Positions 13,601 through 30,200 of a stretch of DNA of 64,000 nt are shown one piece after another; the stretch's first letter is position 1; the number at the start of each line of letters is the position of its first letter. The stretch is from Silene conica (Eukaryota; Streptophyta; Magnoliopsida; Caryophyllales; Caryophyllaceae). The DNA lies in contig CM055314.2 of NCBI GenBank assembly GCA_029255685.2, positions 71,808,815 through 71,872,814 on the forward strand. The letters run 5' to 3'. A program made the translations under genes and the position numbers. Under the pieces are notes generated by a model. The model was not told the DNA's origin, ran no database searches, and saw nothing but the letters and a program-made list of their open reading frames with translations.

Positions 13601-16600
13601 ATAGCAAAACAAAATAGTTGCATGATGTAAATTTAAAGTGATGTGTTTTTTTATTTGGGATTAACTTATTCTAACAATAAACACATAAATTTTAAATTTA
13701 GCATGCATTTTGATTTATTAATTGCTGTTAAATTTATTAAAAATTAAGAGTCTAAACTTTATTCGTTATTATGCTATTTAAAAACTTGGTATGAATTAAA
13801 TGCTTGAAAATTCATTAGCTTTTTTTTATTTTTTATTTTTTAAATAATGATGTTATGGTATTTAAAAACATGATATGCATTTAATGCTTGTAAATTTATT
13901 AGTTTTTTTATTTTTTATTTTTTAAATAATGATGATGATGTGGCTTGCTAGAATTCCTCAAAAGTGAAATGGTGAAATGTGGTGCTTTGTTTAGCCTTTT
14001 TATTTTTTTGACTAAATAAAGTTGAAAATTCAATAACCTCGTGCAATATTAATATAAACACACACAAAAAATACTAATAAGATTCTAAGTGATTCAAAAC
14101 ATAATAAAAATAATAAGCGAATAATTAATGTAGTTCTCTAGGTATACTTCGCCTACCAATATTTTGACTAAAGATGAAAATTCATTCTTCTGCAATATTA
14201 AAACAAACAAAAATAATAATAACTAATAAGATTCTAATTAATTCAAAACATAGTCAAAAAACGAAATAACTAATTTACTTTTCTATGTATACTTTAGTGC
14301 TAATTTTTTGAATAAAGTTGAAATTAGGGTTGTTATAATAGTTACATATGAAATTATTTGCAACTAATTCTCTCAAAATTTTATGAATAGAACGAAGATA
14401 AAAAAGAATATGGAATATATAAACTGGGTATATATAGTAAATGACAAGAAAGTTAAAAGGTTATTTCATTAAATAAAGGAAATAATGGTTAATTAATAAT
14501 GGTAAATCAATAACAAAAATTACGAGAGGAGATCAATGGTTATTTTTTTGTGTTTAAAGCTTATATTTTTTAATTTCTTAACTTATATTTTTTTTTTCTT
14601 AAATTGATAATCCATGTCACTTTTTTTTTGCCATGTCACATTTAATTTTGTCATGCCACACTTTTTAGGCTACCCTTTTAATTATATTTTATAGATAATT
14701 TTTTTTAAGATAAACACTTTATAAATAGCTTTTTTGGCACATGACGATAAAAAATACTTAATTTGGCGTTTTAATTATATTGTATAAGTATAGTATTTAT
14801 ACAATATATATTTCACTGATTACGGAGTAAATTTGTTAATTTTTATATTCCAAAATAACTATAATATTTTCGATAAGACGTTGAATAAATTCTATAAATT
14901 ATTATAGCCAAAAGAAAGGTTAAAAGTGTATTAGAAGCTATTAACTTCAGTTAATAATTTTACCTTTTAATATTTGTTTAGAGTGTGAAATATAATAATA
15001 ATTAAAATGTTTTAGTTTTAGTTAAATACTTTGTAAATAGCTTATCTTTACACGCAAGTACACACCGCTAAAAAAGTTAGTGTAATAATTAACCTTTAAA
15101 TTATATTGTATAGATAGATGTATATAATTTAATCATTATAGCAAAACAAAATAGTTGCATGATGTAAATTTAAAGTGATGTGTTTTTTTATTTGGGATTA
15201 ACTTATTCTAACAATAAACACATAAATTTTAAATTTAGCATGCATTTTGATTTATTAATTGCTGTTAAATTTATTAAAAATTAAGAGTCTAAACTTTATT
15301 CGTTATTATGCTATTTAAAAACTTGGTATGAATTAAATGCTTGAAAATTCATTAGCTTTTTTTTATTTTTTATTTTTTAAATAATGATGTTATGGTATTT
15401 AAAAACATGATATGCATTTAATGCTTGTAAATTTATTAGTTTTTTTATTTTTTATTTTTTAAATAATGATGATGATGTGGCTTGCTAGAATTCCTCAAAA
15501 GTGAAATGGTGAAATGTGGTGCTTTGTTTAGCCTTTTTATTTTTTTGACTAAATAAAGTTGAAAATTCAATAACCTCCTGCAATATTAATATAAACACAC
15601 ACAAAAAATACTAATAAGATTCTAAGTGATTCAAAACATAATAAAAATAATAAGCGAATAATTAATGTAGTTCTCTAGGTATACTTCGCCTACCAATATT
15701 TTGACTAAAGATGAAAATTCATTCTTCTGCAATATTAAAACAAACAAAAATAATAATAACTAATAATATTCTAATTAATTCAAAACATAGTTAAAAAACG
15801 AAATAACTAATTTACTTTTCTAGGTATACTTTAGTGCTAATTTTTTGAATAAAGTTGAAATGAGGGTTGTTATAATAGTTACATATGAAATTATTTGCAA
15901 CTAATTCTCTCAAAATTTTATGAATAGAACGAAGATAAAAAAGAATATGGAATATATAAACTGGGTATATATAGTAAATGACAAGAAAGTTAAAAGGTTA
16001 TTTGATTAAATAAAGGAAATAATGGTGAATTAATAATGGTAAATCAATAACAAAAATTACGAGAGGAGATCAATGGTTATTTTTTTGTGTTTAAAGCTTA
16101 TATTTTTTAATTTCTTAACTTATATTTTTTTTTTCTTAAATTGATTATCCATGTCACTTTTTTTTTGCCATGTCACATTTAATTTTGCCATGCCACACTT
16201 TTTAGGCTACCCTTTTAATTATATTTTATAGATAATTTTTTTTAAGATAAACACTTTATAAATAGCTTTTTTGGCACATGACGATAAAAAATACTTAATT
16301 TGGCGTTTTAATTATATTGTATAAGTATAGTATTTATACAATATATATTTCACTGATTACGGAGTAAATTTGTTAATTTTTATATTCCAAAATAACTATA
16401 ATATTTTCGATAAGACGTTGAATAAATTCTATAAATTATTATAGCCAAAAGAAAGGTTAAAAGTGTATTAGAAGCTATTAACTTCAGTTAATAATTTTAC
16501 CTTTTAATATTTGTTTAGAGTGTGAAATATAATAATAATTAAAATGTTTTAGTTTTAGTTAAATACTTTGTAAATAGCTTATCTTTACATGCAAGTACAC

Positions 16601-18297
16601 ACCGCTAAAAAAGTTAGTGTAATAATTAACCTTTAAATTATATTGTATAGATAGATGTATATAATTTAATCATTATAGCAAAACAAAATAGTTGCATGAG
16701 GTAAATTTAAAGTGATGTGTTTTTTTATTTGGGATTAACTTATTCAAACAATAAACACATAAATTTTAAATTTAGCATGCATTTTGATTTATTAATTGCT
16801 GTTAAATTTATTAAAAATTAAGAGTCTAAACTTTATTCGTTATTATGCTATTTAAAAACTTGGTATGAATTAAATGCTTGAAAATTCATTAGCTTTTTTT
16901 TATTTTTTATTTTTTAAATAATGATGTTATGGTATTTAAAAACATGATATGCATTTAATGCTTGTAAATTTATTAGTTTTTTTTATTTTTTATTTTTTAA
17001 ATAATGATGATGATGTGGCTTGCTAGAATTCCTCAAAAGTGAAATGGTGAAATGTGGTGCTTTGTTTAGCCTTTTTATTTTTTTGACTAAATAAAGTTGA
17101 AAATTCAATAACCTCCTGCAATATTAATATAAACACATACAAAAAATACTAATAAGATTCTAAGTGATTCAAAACATAATAAAAATAATAAGCGAATAAT
17201 TAATGTAGTTCTCTAGGTATACTTCGCCTACCAATATTTTGACTAAAGATGAAAATTCATTCTTCTGCAATATTAAAACAAACAAAAATAATAATAACTA
17301 ATAAGATTCTAATTAATTCAAAACATAGTCAAAAAACGAAATAACTAATTTACTTTTCTATGTATACTTTAGTGCTAATTTTTTGAATAAAGTTGAAATT
17401 AGGGTTGTTATAATAGTTACATATGAAATTATTTGCAACTAATTCTCTCAAAATTTTATGAATAGAACGAAGATAAAAAAGAATATGGAATATATAAACT
17501 GGGTATATATAGTAAATGACAAGAAAGTTAAAAGGTTATTTCATTAAATAAAGGAAATAATGGTGAATTAATAATGGTAAATCAATAACAAAAATTACGA
17601 GAGGAGATCAATGGTTATTTTTTTGTGTTTAAAGCTTATATTTTTTAATTTCTTAACTTATATTTTTTTTTTCTTAAATTGATTATCCATGTCACTTTTT
17701 TTTTGCCATGTCACATTTAATTTTGCCATGCCACACTTTTTAGGCTACCCTTTTAATTATATTTTATAGATAATTTTTTTTAAGATAAACACTTTATAAA
17801 TAGCTTTTTTGGCACATGACGATAAAAAATACTTAATTTGGCGTTTTAATTATATTGTATAAGTATAGTATTTATACAATATATATTTCACTGATTACGG
17901 AGTAAATTTGTTAATTTTTATATTCCAAAATAACTATAATATTTTCGATAAGACGTTGAATAAATTCTATAAATTATTATAGCCAAAAGAAAGGTTAAAA
18001 GTGTATTAGAAGCTATTAACTTCAGTTAATAATTTTACCTTTTAATATTTGTTTAAAGTGTGAAATATAATAATAATTAAAATGTTTTAGTTTTAGTTAA
18101 ATACTTTGTAAATAGCTTATCTTTACACGCAAGTACACACCGCTAAAAAAGTTAGTGTAATAATTAACCTTTAAATTATATTGTATAGATAGATGTATAT
18201 AATTTAATCATTATAGCAAAACAAAATAGTTGCATGATGTAAATTTAAAGTGATGTGTTTTTTTATTTGGGATTAACTTATTCTAACAATAAACACA

Positions 18298-21200
18298 TAA
18301 ATTTTAAATTTAGCATGCATTTTGATTTATTAATTGCTGTTAAATTTATTAAAAATTAAGAGTCTAAACTTTATTCGTTATTATGCTATTTAAAAACTTG
18401 GTATGAATTAAATGCTTGAAAATTCATTAGCTTTTTTTTATTTTTTATTTTTTAAATAATGATGTTATGGTATTTAAAAACATGATATGCATTTAATGCT
18501 TGTAAATTTATTAGTTTTTTTTATTTTTTATTTTTTAAATAATGATGATGATGTGGCTTGCTAGAATTCTTCAAAAGTGAAATGGTGAAATGTGGTGCTT
18601 TGTTTAGCCTTTTTATTTTTTTGACTAAATAAAGTTGAAAATTCAATAACCTCCTGCAATATTAATATAAACACATACAAAAAATACTAATAAGATTCTA
18701 AGTGATTCAAAACATAATAAAAATAATAAGCGAATAATTAATGTAGTTCTCTAGGTATACTTCGCCTACCAATATTTTGACTAAAGATGAAAATTCATTC
18801 TTCTGCAATATTAAAACAAACAAAAATAATAATAACTAATAAGATTCTAATTAATTCAAAACATAGTCAAAAAACGAAATAACTAATTTACTTTTCTATG
18901 TATACTTTAGTGCTAATTTTTTGAATAAAGTTGAAATTAGGGTTGTTATAATAGTTACATATGAAATTATTTGCAACTAATTCTCTCAAAATTTTATGAA
19001 TAGAACGAAGATAAAAAAGAATATGGAATATATAAACTGGGTATATATAGTAAATGACAAGAAAGTTAAAAGGTTATTTCATTAAATAAAGGAAATAATG
19101 GTTAATTAATAATGGTAAATCAATAACAAAAATTACGAGAGGAGATCAATGGTTATTTTTTTGTGTTTAAAGCTTATATTTTTTAATTTCTTAACTTATA
19201 TTTTTTTTTTCTTAAATTGATAATCCATGTCACTTTTTTTTTGCCATGTCACATTTAATTTTGTCATGCCACACTTTTTAGGCTACCCTTTTAATTATAT
19301 TTTATAGATAATTTTTTTTAAGATAAACACTTTATAAATAGCTTTTTTGGCACATGACGATAAAAAATACTTAATTTGGCGTTTTAATTATATTGTATAA
19401 GTATAGTATTTATACAATATATATTTCACTGATTACGGAGTAAATTTGTTAATTTTTATATTCCAAAATAACTATAATATTTTCGATAAGACGTTGAATA
19501 AATTCTATAAACTATTATAGCCAAAAGAAAGGTTAAAAGTGTATTAGAAGCTATTAACTTCAGTTAATAATTTTACCTTTTAATATTTGTTTAGAGTGTG
19601 AAATATAATAATAATTAAAATGTTTTAGTTTTAGTTAAATACTTTGTAAATAGCTTATCTTTACACGCAAGTACACACCGCTAAAAAAGTTAGTGTAATA
19701 ATTAACCTTTAAATTATATTGTATAGATAGATGTATATAATTTAATCATTATAGCAAAACAAAATAGTTGCATGATGTAAATTTAAAGTGATGTGTTTTT
19801 TTATTTGGGATTAACTTATTCTAACAATAAACACATAAATTTTAAATTTAGCATGCATTTTGATTTATTAATTGCTGTTAAATTTATTAAAAATTAAGAG
19901 TCTAAACTTTATTCGTTATTATGCTATTTAAAAACTTGGTATGAATTAAATGCTTGAAAATTCATTAGCTTTTTTTTATTTTTTATTTTTTAAATAATGA
20001 TGTTATGGTATTTAAAAACATGATATGCATTTAATGCTTGTAAATTTATTAGTTTTTTTATTTTTTATTTTTTAAATAATGATGATGATGTGGCTTGCTA
20101 GAATTCCTCAAAAGTGAAATGGTGAAATGTGGTGCTTTGTTTAGCCTTTTTATTTTTTTGACTAAATAAAGTTGAAAATTCAATAACCTCCTGCAATATT
20201 AATATAAACACACACAAAAAATACTAATAAGATTCTAAGTGATTCAAAACATAATAAAAATAATAAGCGAATAATTAATGTAGTTCTCTAGGTATACTTC
20301 GCCTACCAATATTTTGACTAAAGATGAAAATTCATTCTTCTGCAATATTAAAACAAACAAAAATAATAATAACTAATAAGATTCTAATTAATTCAAAACA
20401 TAGTCAAAAAACGAAATAACTAATTTACTTTTCTATGTATACTTTAGTGCTAATTTTTTGAATAAAGTTGAAATTAGGGTTGTTATAATAGTTACATATG
20501 AAATTATTTGCAACTAATTCTCTCAAAATTTTATGAATAGAACGAAGATAAAAAAGAATATGGAATATATAAACTGGGTATATATAGTAAATGACAAGAA
20601 AGTTAAAAGGTTATTTCATTAAATAAAGGAAATAATGGTTAATTAATAATGGTAAATCAATAACAAAAATTACGAGAGGAGATCAATGGTTATTTTTTTG
20701 TGTTTAAAGCTTATATTTTTTAATTTCTTAACTTATATTTTTTTTTTCTTAAATTGATAATCCATGTCACTTTTTTTTTGCCATGTCACATTTAATTTTG
20801 TCATGCCACACTTTTTAGGCTACCCTTTTAATTATATTTTATAGATAATTTTTTTTAAGATAAACACTTTATAAATAGCTTTTTTGGCACATGACGATAA
20901 AAAATACTTAATTTGGCGTTTTAATTATATTGTATAAGTATAGTATTTATACAATATATATTTCACTGATTACGGAGTAAATTTGTTAATTTTTATATTC
21001 CAAAATAACTATAATATTTTCGATAAGACGTTGAATAAATTCTATAAACTATTATAGCCAAAAGAAAGGTTAAAAGTGTATTAGAAGCTATTAACTTCAG
21101 TTAATAATTTTACCTTTTAATATTTGTTTAGAGTGTGAAATATAATAATAATTAAAATGTTTTAGTTTTAGTTAAATACTTTGTAAATAGCTTATCTTTA

Positions 21201-24200
21201 CACGCAAGTACACACCGCTAAAAAAGTTAGTGTAATAATTAACCTTTAAATTATATTGTATAGATAGATGTATATAATTTAATCATTATAGCAAAACAAA
21301 ATAGTTGCATGATGTAAATTTAAAGTGATGTGTTTTTTTATTTGGGATTAACTTATTCTAACAATAAACACATAAATTTTATATTTAGCATGCATTTTGA
21401 TTTATTAATTGCTGTTAAATTTATTAAAAATTAAGAGTCTAAACTTTATTCGTTATTATGCTATTTAAAAACTTGGTATGAATTAAATGCTTGAAAATTC
21501 ATTAGCTTTTTTTTATTTTTTATTTTTTAAATAATGATGTTATGGTATTTAAAAACATGATATGCATTTAATGCTTGTAAATTTATTAGTTTTTTTATTT
21601 TTTATTTTTTAAATAATGATGATGATGTGGCTTGCTAGAATTCCTCAAAAGTGAAATGGTGAAATGTGGTGCTTTGTTTAGCCTTTTTATTTTTTTGACT
21701 AAATAAAGTTGAAAATTCAATAACCTCCTGCAATATTAATATAAACACACACAAAAAATACTAATAAGATTCTAAGTGATTCAAAACATAATAAAAATAA
21801 TAAGCGAATAATTAATGTAGTTCTCTAGGTATACTTCGCCTACCAATATTTTGACTAAAGATGAAAATTCATTCTTCTGCAATATTAAAACAAACAAAAA
21901 TAATAATAACTAATAAGATTCTAATTAATTCAAAACATAGTCAAAAAACGAAATAACTAATTTACTTTTCTATGTATACTTTAGTGCTAATTTTTTGAAT
22001 AAAGTTGAAATTAGGGTTGTTATAATAGTTACATATGAAATTATTTGCAACTAATTCTCTCAAAATTTTATGAATAGAACGAAGATAAAAAAGAATATGG
22101 AATATATAAACTGGGTATATATAGTAAATGACAAGAAAGTTAAAAGGTTATTTCATTAAATAAAGGAAATAATGGTTAATTAATAATGGTAAATCAATAA
22201 CAAAAATTACGAGAGGAGATCAATGGTTATTTTTTTGTGTTTAAAGCTTATATTTTTTAATTTCTTAACTTATATTTTTTTTTTCTTAAATTGATAATCC
22301 ATGTCACTTTTTTTTTGCCATGTCACATTTAATTTTGTCATGCCACACTTTTTAGGCTACCCTTTTAATTATATTTTATAGATAATTTTTTTTAAGATAA
22401 ACACTTTATAAATAGCTTTTTTGGCACATGACGATAAAAAATACTTAATTTGGCGTTTTAATTATATTGTATAAGTATAGTATTTATACAATATATATTT
22501 CACTGATTACGGAGTAAATTTGTTAATTTTTATATTCCAAAATAACTATAATATTTTCGATAAGACGTTGAATAAATTCTATAAACTATTATAGCCAAAA
22601 GAAAGGTTAAAAGTGTATTAGAAGCTATTAACTTCAGTTAATAATTTTACCTTTTAATATTTGTTTAGAGTGTGAAATATAATAATAATTAAAATGTTTT
22701 AGTTTTAGTTAAATACTTTGTAAATAGCTTATCTTTACACGCAAGTACACACCGCTAAAAAAGTTAGTGTAATAATTAACCTTTAAATTATATTGTATAG
22801 ATAGATGTATATAATTTAATCATTATAGCAAAACAAAATAGTTGCATGATGTAAATTTAAAGTGATGTGTTTTTTTATTTGGGATTAACTTATTCTAACA
22901 ATAAACACATAAATTTTAAATTTAGCATGCATTTTGATTTATTAATTGCTGTTAAATTTATTAAAAATTAAGAGTCTAAACTTTATTCGTTATTATGCTA
23001 TTTAAAAACTTGGTATGAATTAAATGCTTGAAAATTCATTAGCTTTTTTTTATTTTTTATTTTTTAAATAATGATGTTATGGTATTTAAAAACATGATAT
23101 GCATTTAATGCTTGTAAATTTATTAGTTTTTTTATTTTTTATTTTTTAAATAATGATGATGATGTGGCTTGCTAGAATTCCTCAAAAGTGAAATGGTGAA
23201 ATGTGGTGCTTTGTTTAGCCTTTTTATTTTTTTGACTAAATAAAGTTGAAAATTCAATAACCTCCTGCAATATTAATATAAACACACACAAAAAATACTA
23301 ATAAGATTCTAAGTGATTCAAAACATAATAAAAATAATAAGCGAATAATTAATGTAGTTCTCTAGGTATACTTCGCCTACCAATATTTTGACTAAAGATG
23401 AAAATTCATTCTTCTGCAATATTAAAACAAACAAAAATAATAATAACTAATAAGATTCTAATTAATTCAAAACATAGTCAAAAAACGAAATAACTAATTT
23501 ACTTTTCTATGTATACTTTAGTGCTAATTTTTTGAATAAAGTTGAAATTAGGGTTGTTATAATAGTTACATATGAAATTATTTGCAACTAATTCTCTCAA
23601 AATTTTATGAATAGAACGAAGATAAAAAAGAATATGGAATATATAAACTGGGTATATATAGTAAATGACAAGAAAGTTAAAAGGTTATTTCATTAAATAA
23701 AGGAAATAATGGTTAATTAATAATGGTAAATCAATAACAAAAATTACGAGAGGAGATCAATGGTTATTTTTTTGTGTTTAAAGCTTATATTTTTTAATTT
23801 CTTAACTTATATTTTTTTTTTCTTAAATTGATAATCCATGTCACTTTTTTTTTGCCATGTCACATTTAATTTTGTCATGCCACACTTTTTAGGCTACCCT
23901 TTTAATTATATTTTATAGATAATTTTTTTTAAGATAAACACTTTATAAATAGCTTTTTTGGCACATGACGATAAAAAATACTTAATTTGGCGTTTTAATT
24001 ATATTGTATAAGTATAGTATTTATACAATATATATTTCACTGATTACGGAGTAAATTTGTTAATTTTTATATTCCAAAATAACTATAATATTTTCGATAA
24101 GACGTTGAATAAATTCTATAAACTATTATAGCCAAAAGAAAGGTTAAAAGTGTATTAGAAGCTATTAACTTCAGTTAATAATTTTACCTTTTAATATTTG

Positions 24201-27200
24201 TTTAGAGTGTGAAATATAATAATAATTAAAATGTTTTAGTTTTAGTTAAATACTTTGTAAATAGCTTATCTTTACACGCAAGTACACACCGCTAAAAAAG
24301 TTAGTGTAATAATTAACCTTTAAATTATATTGTATAGATAGATGTATATAATTTAATCATTATAGCAAAACAAAATAGTTGCATGATGTAAATTTAAAGT
24401 GATGTGTTTTTTTATTTGGGATTAACTTATTCTAACAATAAACACATAAATTTTAAATTTAGCATGCATTTTGATTTATTAATTGCTGTTAAATTTATTA
24501 AAAATTAAGAGTCTAAACTTTATTCGTTATTATGCTATTTAAAAACTTGGTATGAATTAAATGCTTGAAAATTCATTAGCTTTTTTTTATTTTTTATTTT
24601 TTAAATAATGATGTTATGGTATTTAAAAACATGATATGCATTTAATGCTTGTAAATTTATTAGTTTTTTTATTTTTTATTTTTTAAATAATGATGATGAT
24701 GTGGCTTGCTAGAATTCCTCAAAAGTGAAATGGTGAAATGTGGTGCTTTGTTTAGCCTTTTTATTTTTTTGACTAAATAAAGTTGAAAATTCAATAACCT
24801 CCTGCAATATTAATATAAACACACACAAAAAATACTAATAAGATTCTAAGTGATTCAAAACATAATAAAAATAATAAGCGAATAATTAATGTAGTTCTCT
24901 AGGTATACTTCGCCTACCAATATTTTGACTAAAGATGAAAATTCATTCTTCTGCAATATTAAAACAAACAAAAATAATAATAACTAATAAGATTCTAATT
25001 AATTCAAAACATAGTCAAAAAACGAAATAACTAATTTACTTTTCTATGTATACTTTAGTGCTAATTTTTTGAATAAAGTTGAAATTAGGGTTGTTATAAT
25101 AGTTACATATGAAATTATTTGCAACTAATTCTCTCAAAATTTTATGAATAGAACGAAGATAAAAAAGAATATGGAATATATAAACTGGGTATATATAGTA
25201 AATGACAAGAAAGTTAAAAGGTTATTTCATTAAATAAAGGAAATAATGGTTAATTAATAATGGTAAATCAATAACAAAAATTACGAGAGGAGATCAATGG
25301 TTATTTTTTTGTGTTTAAAGCTTATATTTTTTAATTTCTTAACTTATATTTTTTTTTTCTTAAATTGATAATCCATGTCACTTTTTTTTTGCCATGTCAC
25401 ATTTAATTTTGTCATGCCACACTTTTTAGGCTACCCTTTTAATTATATTTTATAGATAATTTTTTTTAAGATAAACACTTTATAAATAGCTTTTTTGGCA
25501 CATGACGATAAAAAATACTTAATTTGGCGTTTTAATTATATTGTATAAGTATAGTATTTATACAATATATATTTCACTGATTACGGAGTAAATTTGTTAA
25601 TTTTTATATTCCAAAATAACTATAATATTTTCGATAAGACGTTGAATAAATTCTATAAACTATTATAGCCAAAAGAAAGGTTAAAAGTGTATTAGAAGCT
25701 ATTAACTTCAGTTAATAATTTTACCTTTTAATATTTGTTTAGAGTGTGAAATATAATAATAATTAAAATGTTTTAGTTTTAGTTAAATACTTTGTAAATA
25801 GCTTATCTTTACACGCAAGTACACACCGCTAAAAAAGTTAGTGTAATAATTAACCTTTAAATTATATTGTATAGATAGATGTATATAATTTAATCATTAT
25901 AGCAAAACAAAATAGTTGCATGATGTAAATTTAAAGTGATGTGTTTTTTTATTTGGGATTAACTTATTCTAACAATAAACACATAAATTTTATATTTAGC
26001 ATGCATTTTGATTTATTAATTGCTGTTAAATTTATTAAAAATTAAGAGTCTAAACTTTATTCGTTATTATGCTATTTAAAAACTTGGTATGAATTAAATG
26101 CTTGAAAATTCATTAGCTTTTTTTTATTTTTTATTTTTTAAATAATGATGTTATGGTATTTAAAAACATGATATGCATTTAATGCTTGTAAATTTATTAG
26201 TTTTTTTATTTTTTATTTTTTAAATAATGATGATGATGTGGCTTGCTAGAATTCCTCAAAAGTGAAATGGTGAAATGTGGTGCTTTGTTTAGCCTTTTTA
26301 TTTTTTTGACTAAATAAAGTTGAAAATTCAATAACCTCCTGCAATATTAATATAAACACACACAAAAAATACTAATAAGATTCTAAGTGATTCAAAACAT
26401 AATAAAAATAATAAGCGAATAATTAATGTAGTTCTCTAGGTATACTTCGCCTACCAATATTTTGACTAAAGATGAAAATTCATTCTTCTGCAATATTAAA
26501 ACAAACAAAAATAATAATAACTAATAAGATTCTAATTAATTCAAAACATAGTCAAAAAACGAAATAACTAATTTACTTTTCTATGTATACTTTAGTGCTA
26601 ATTTTTTGAATAAAGTTGAAATTAGGGTTGTTATAATAGTTACATATGAAATTATTTGCAACTAATTCTCTCAAAATTTTATGAATAGAACGAAGATAAA
26701 AAAGAATATGGAATATATAAACTGGGTATATATAGTAAATGACAAGAAAGTTAAAAGGTTATTTCATTAAATAAAGGAAATAATGGTTAATTAATAATGG
26801 TAAATCAATAACAAAAATTACGAGAGGAGATCAATGGTTATTTTTTTGTGTTTAAAGCTTATATTTTTTAATTTCTTAACTTATATTTTTTTTTTCTTAA
26901 ATTGATAATCCATGTCACTTTTTTTTTGCCATGTCACATTTAATTTTGTCATGCCACACTTTTTAGGCTACCCTTTTAATTATATTTTATAGATAATTTT
27001 TTTTAAGATAAACACTTTATAAATAGCTTTTTTGGCACATGACGATAAAAAATACTTAATTTGGCGTTTTAATTATATTGTATAAGTATAGTATTTATAC
27101 AATATATATTTCACTGATTACGGAGTAAATTTGTTAATTTTTATATTCCAAAATAACTATAATATTTTCGATAAGACGTTGAATAAATTCTATAAATTAT

Positions 27201-30200
27201 TATAGCCAAAAGAAAGGTTAAAAGTGTATTAGAAGCTATTAACTTCAGTTAATAATTTTACCTTTTAATATTTGTTTAGAGTGTGAAATATAATAATAAT
27301 TAAAATGTTTTAGTTTTAGTTAAATACTTTGTAAATAGCTTATCTTTACACGCAAGTACACACCGCTAAAAAAGTTAGTGTAATAATTAACCTTTAAATT
27401 ATATTGTATAGATAGATGTATATAATTTAATCATTATAGCAAAACAAAATAGTTGCATGATGTAAATTTAAAGTGATGTGTTTTTTTATTTGGGATTAAC
27501 TTATTCTAACAATAAACACATAAATTTTAAATTTAGCATGCATTTTGATTTATTAATTGCTGTTAAATTTATTAAAAATTAAGAGTCTAAACTTTATTCG
27601 TTATTATGCTATTTAAAAACTTGGTATGAATTAAATGCTTGAAAATTCATTAGCTTTTTTTTATTTTTTATTTTTTAAATAATGATGTTATGGTATTTAA
27701 AAACATGATATGCATTTAATGCTTGTAAATTTATTAGTTTTTTTATTTTTTATTTTTTAAATAATGATGATGATGTGGCTTGCTAGAATTCCTCAAAAGT
27801 GAAATGGTGAAATGTGGTGCTTTGTTTAGCCTTTTTATTTTTTTGACTAAATAAAGTTGAAAATTCAATAACCTCCTGCAATATTAATATAAACACACAC
27901 AAAAAATACTAATAAGATTCTAAGTGATTCAAAACATAATAAAAATAATAAGCGAATAATTAATGTAGTTCTCTAGGTATACTTCGCCTACCAATATTTT
28001 GACTAAAGATGAAAATTCATTCTTCTGCAATATTAAAACAAACAAAAATAATAATAACTAATAAGATTCTAATTAATTCAAAACATAGTCAAAAAACGAA
28101 ATAACTAATTTACTTTTCTATGTATACTTTAGTGCTAATTTTTTGAATAAAGTTGAAATTAGGGTTGTTATAATAGTTACATATGAAATTATTTGCAACT
28201 AATTCTCTCAAAATTTTATGAATAGAACGAAGATAAAAAAGAATATGGAATATATAAACTGGGTATATATAGTAAATGACAAGAAAGTTAAAAGGTTATT
28301 TCATTAAATAAAGGAAATAATGGTTAATTAATAATGGTAAATCAATAACAAAAATTACGAGAGGAGATCAATGGTTATTTTTTTGTGTTTAAAGCTTATA
28401 TTTTTTAATTTCTTAACTTATATTTTTTTTTTCTTAAATTGATAATCCATGTCACTTTTTTTTTGCCATGTCACATTTAATTTTGTCATGCCACACTTTT
28501 TAGGCTACCCTTTTAATTATATTTTATAGATAATTTTTTTTAAGATAAACACTTTATAAATAGCTTTTTTGGCACATGACGATAAAAAATACTTAATTTG
28601 GCGTTTTAATTATATTGTATAAGTATAGTATTTATACAATATATATTTCACTGATTACGGAGTAAATTTGTTAATTTTTATATTCCAAAATAACTATAAT
28701 ATTTTCGATAAGACGTTGAATAAATTCTATAAACTATTATAGCCAAAAGAAAGGTTAAAAGTGTATTAGAAGCTATTAACTTCAGTTAATAATTTTACCT
28801 TTTAATATTTGTTTAGAGTGTGAAATATAATAATAATTAAAATGTTTTAGTTTTAGTTAAATACTTTGTAAATAGCTTATCTTTACACGCAAGTACACAC
28901 CGCTAAAAAAGTTAGTGTAATAATTAACCTTTAAATTATATTGTATAGATAGATGTATATAATTTAATCATTATAGCAAAACAAAATAGTTGCATGATGT
29001 AAATTTAAAGTGATGTGTTTTTTTATTTGGGATTAACTTATTCTAACAATAAACACATAAATTTTATATTTAGCATGCATTTTGATTTATTAATTGCTGT
29101 TAAATTTATTAAAAATTAAGAGTCTAAACTTTATTCGTTATTATGCTATTTAAAAACTTGGTATGAATTAAATGCTTGAAAATTCATTAGCTTTTTTTTA
29201 TTTTTTATTTTTTAAATAATGATGTTATGGTATTTAAAAACATGATATGCATTTAATGCTTGTAAATTTATTAGTTTTTTTATTTTTTATTTTTTAAATA
29301 ATGATGATGATGTGGCTTGCTAGAATTCCTCAAAAGTGAAATGGTGAAATGTGGTGCTTTGTTTAGCCTTTTTATTTTTTTGACTAAATAAAGTTGAAAA
29401 TTCAATAACCTCCTGCAATATTAATATAAACACACACAAAAAATACTAATAAGATTCTAAGTGATTCAAAACATAATAAAAATAATAAGCGAATAATTAA
29501 TGTAGTTCTCTAGGTATACTTCGCCTACCAATATTTTGACTAAAGATGAAAATTCATTCTTCTGCAATATTAAAACAAACAAAAATAATAATAACTAATA
29601 AGATTCTAATTAATTCAAAACATAGTCAAAAAACGAAATAACTAATTTACTTTTCTATGTATACTTTAGTGCTAATTTTTTGAATAAAGTTGAAATTAGG
29701 GTTGTTATAATAGTTACATATGAAATTATTTGCAACTAATTCTCTCAAAATTTTATGAATAGAACGAAGATAAAAAAGAATATGGAATATATAAACTGGG
29801 TATATATAGTAAATGACAAGAAAGTTAAAAGGTTATTTCATTAAATAAAGGAAATAATGGTTAATTAATAATGGTAAATCAATAACAAAAATTACGAGAG
29901 GAGATCAATGGTTATTTTTTTGTGTTTAAAGCTTATATTTTTTAATTTCTTAACTTATATTTTTTTTTTCTTAAATTGATAATCCATGTCACTTTTTTTT
30001 TGCCATGTCACATTTAATTTTGTCATGCCACACTTTTTAGGCTACCCTTTTAATTATATTTTATAGATAATTTTTTTTAAGATAAACACTTTATAAATAG
30101 CTTTTTTGGCACATGACGATAAAAAATACTTAATTTGGCGTTTTAATTATATTGTATAAGTATAGTATTTATACAATATATATTTCACTGATTACGGAGT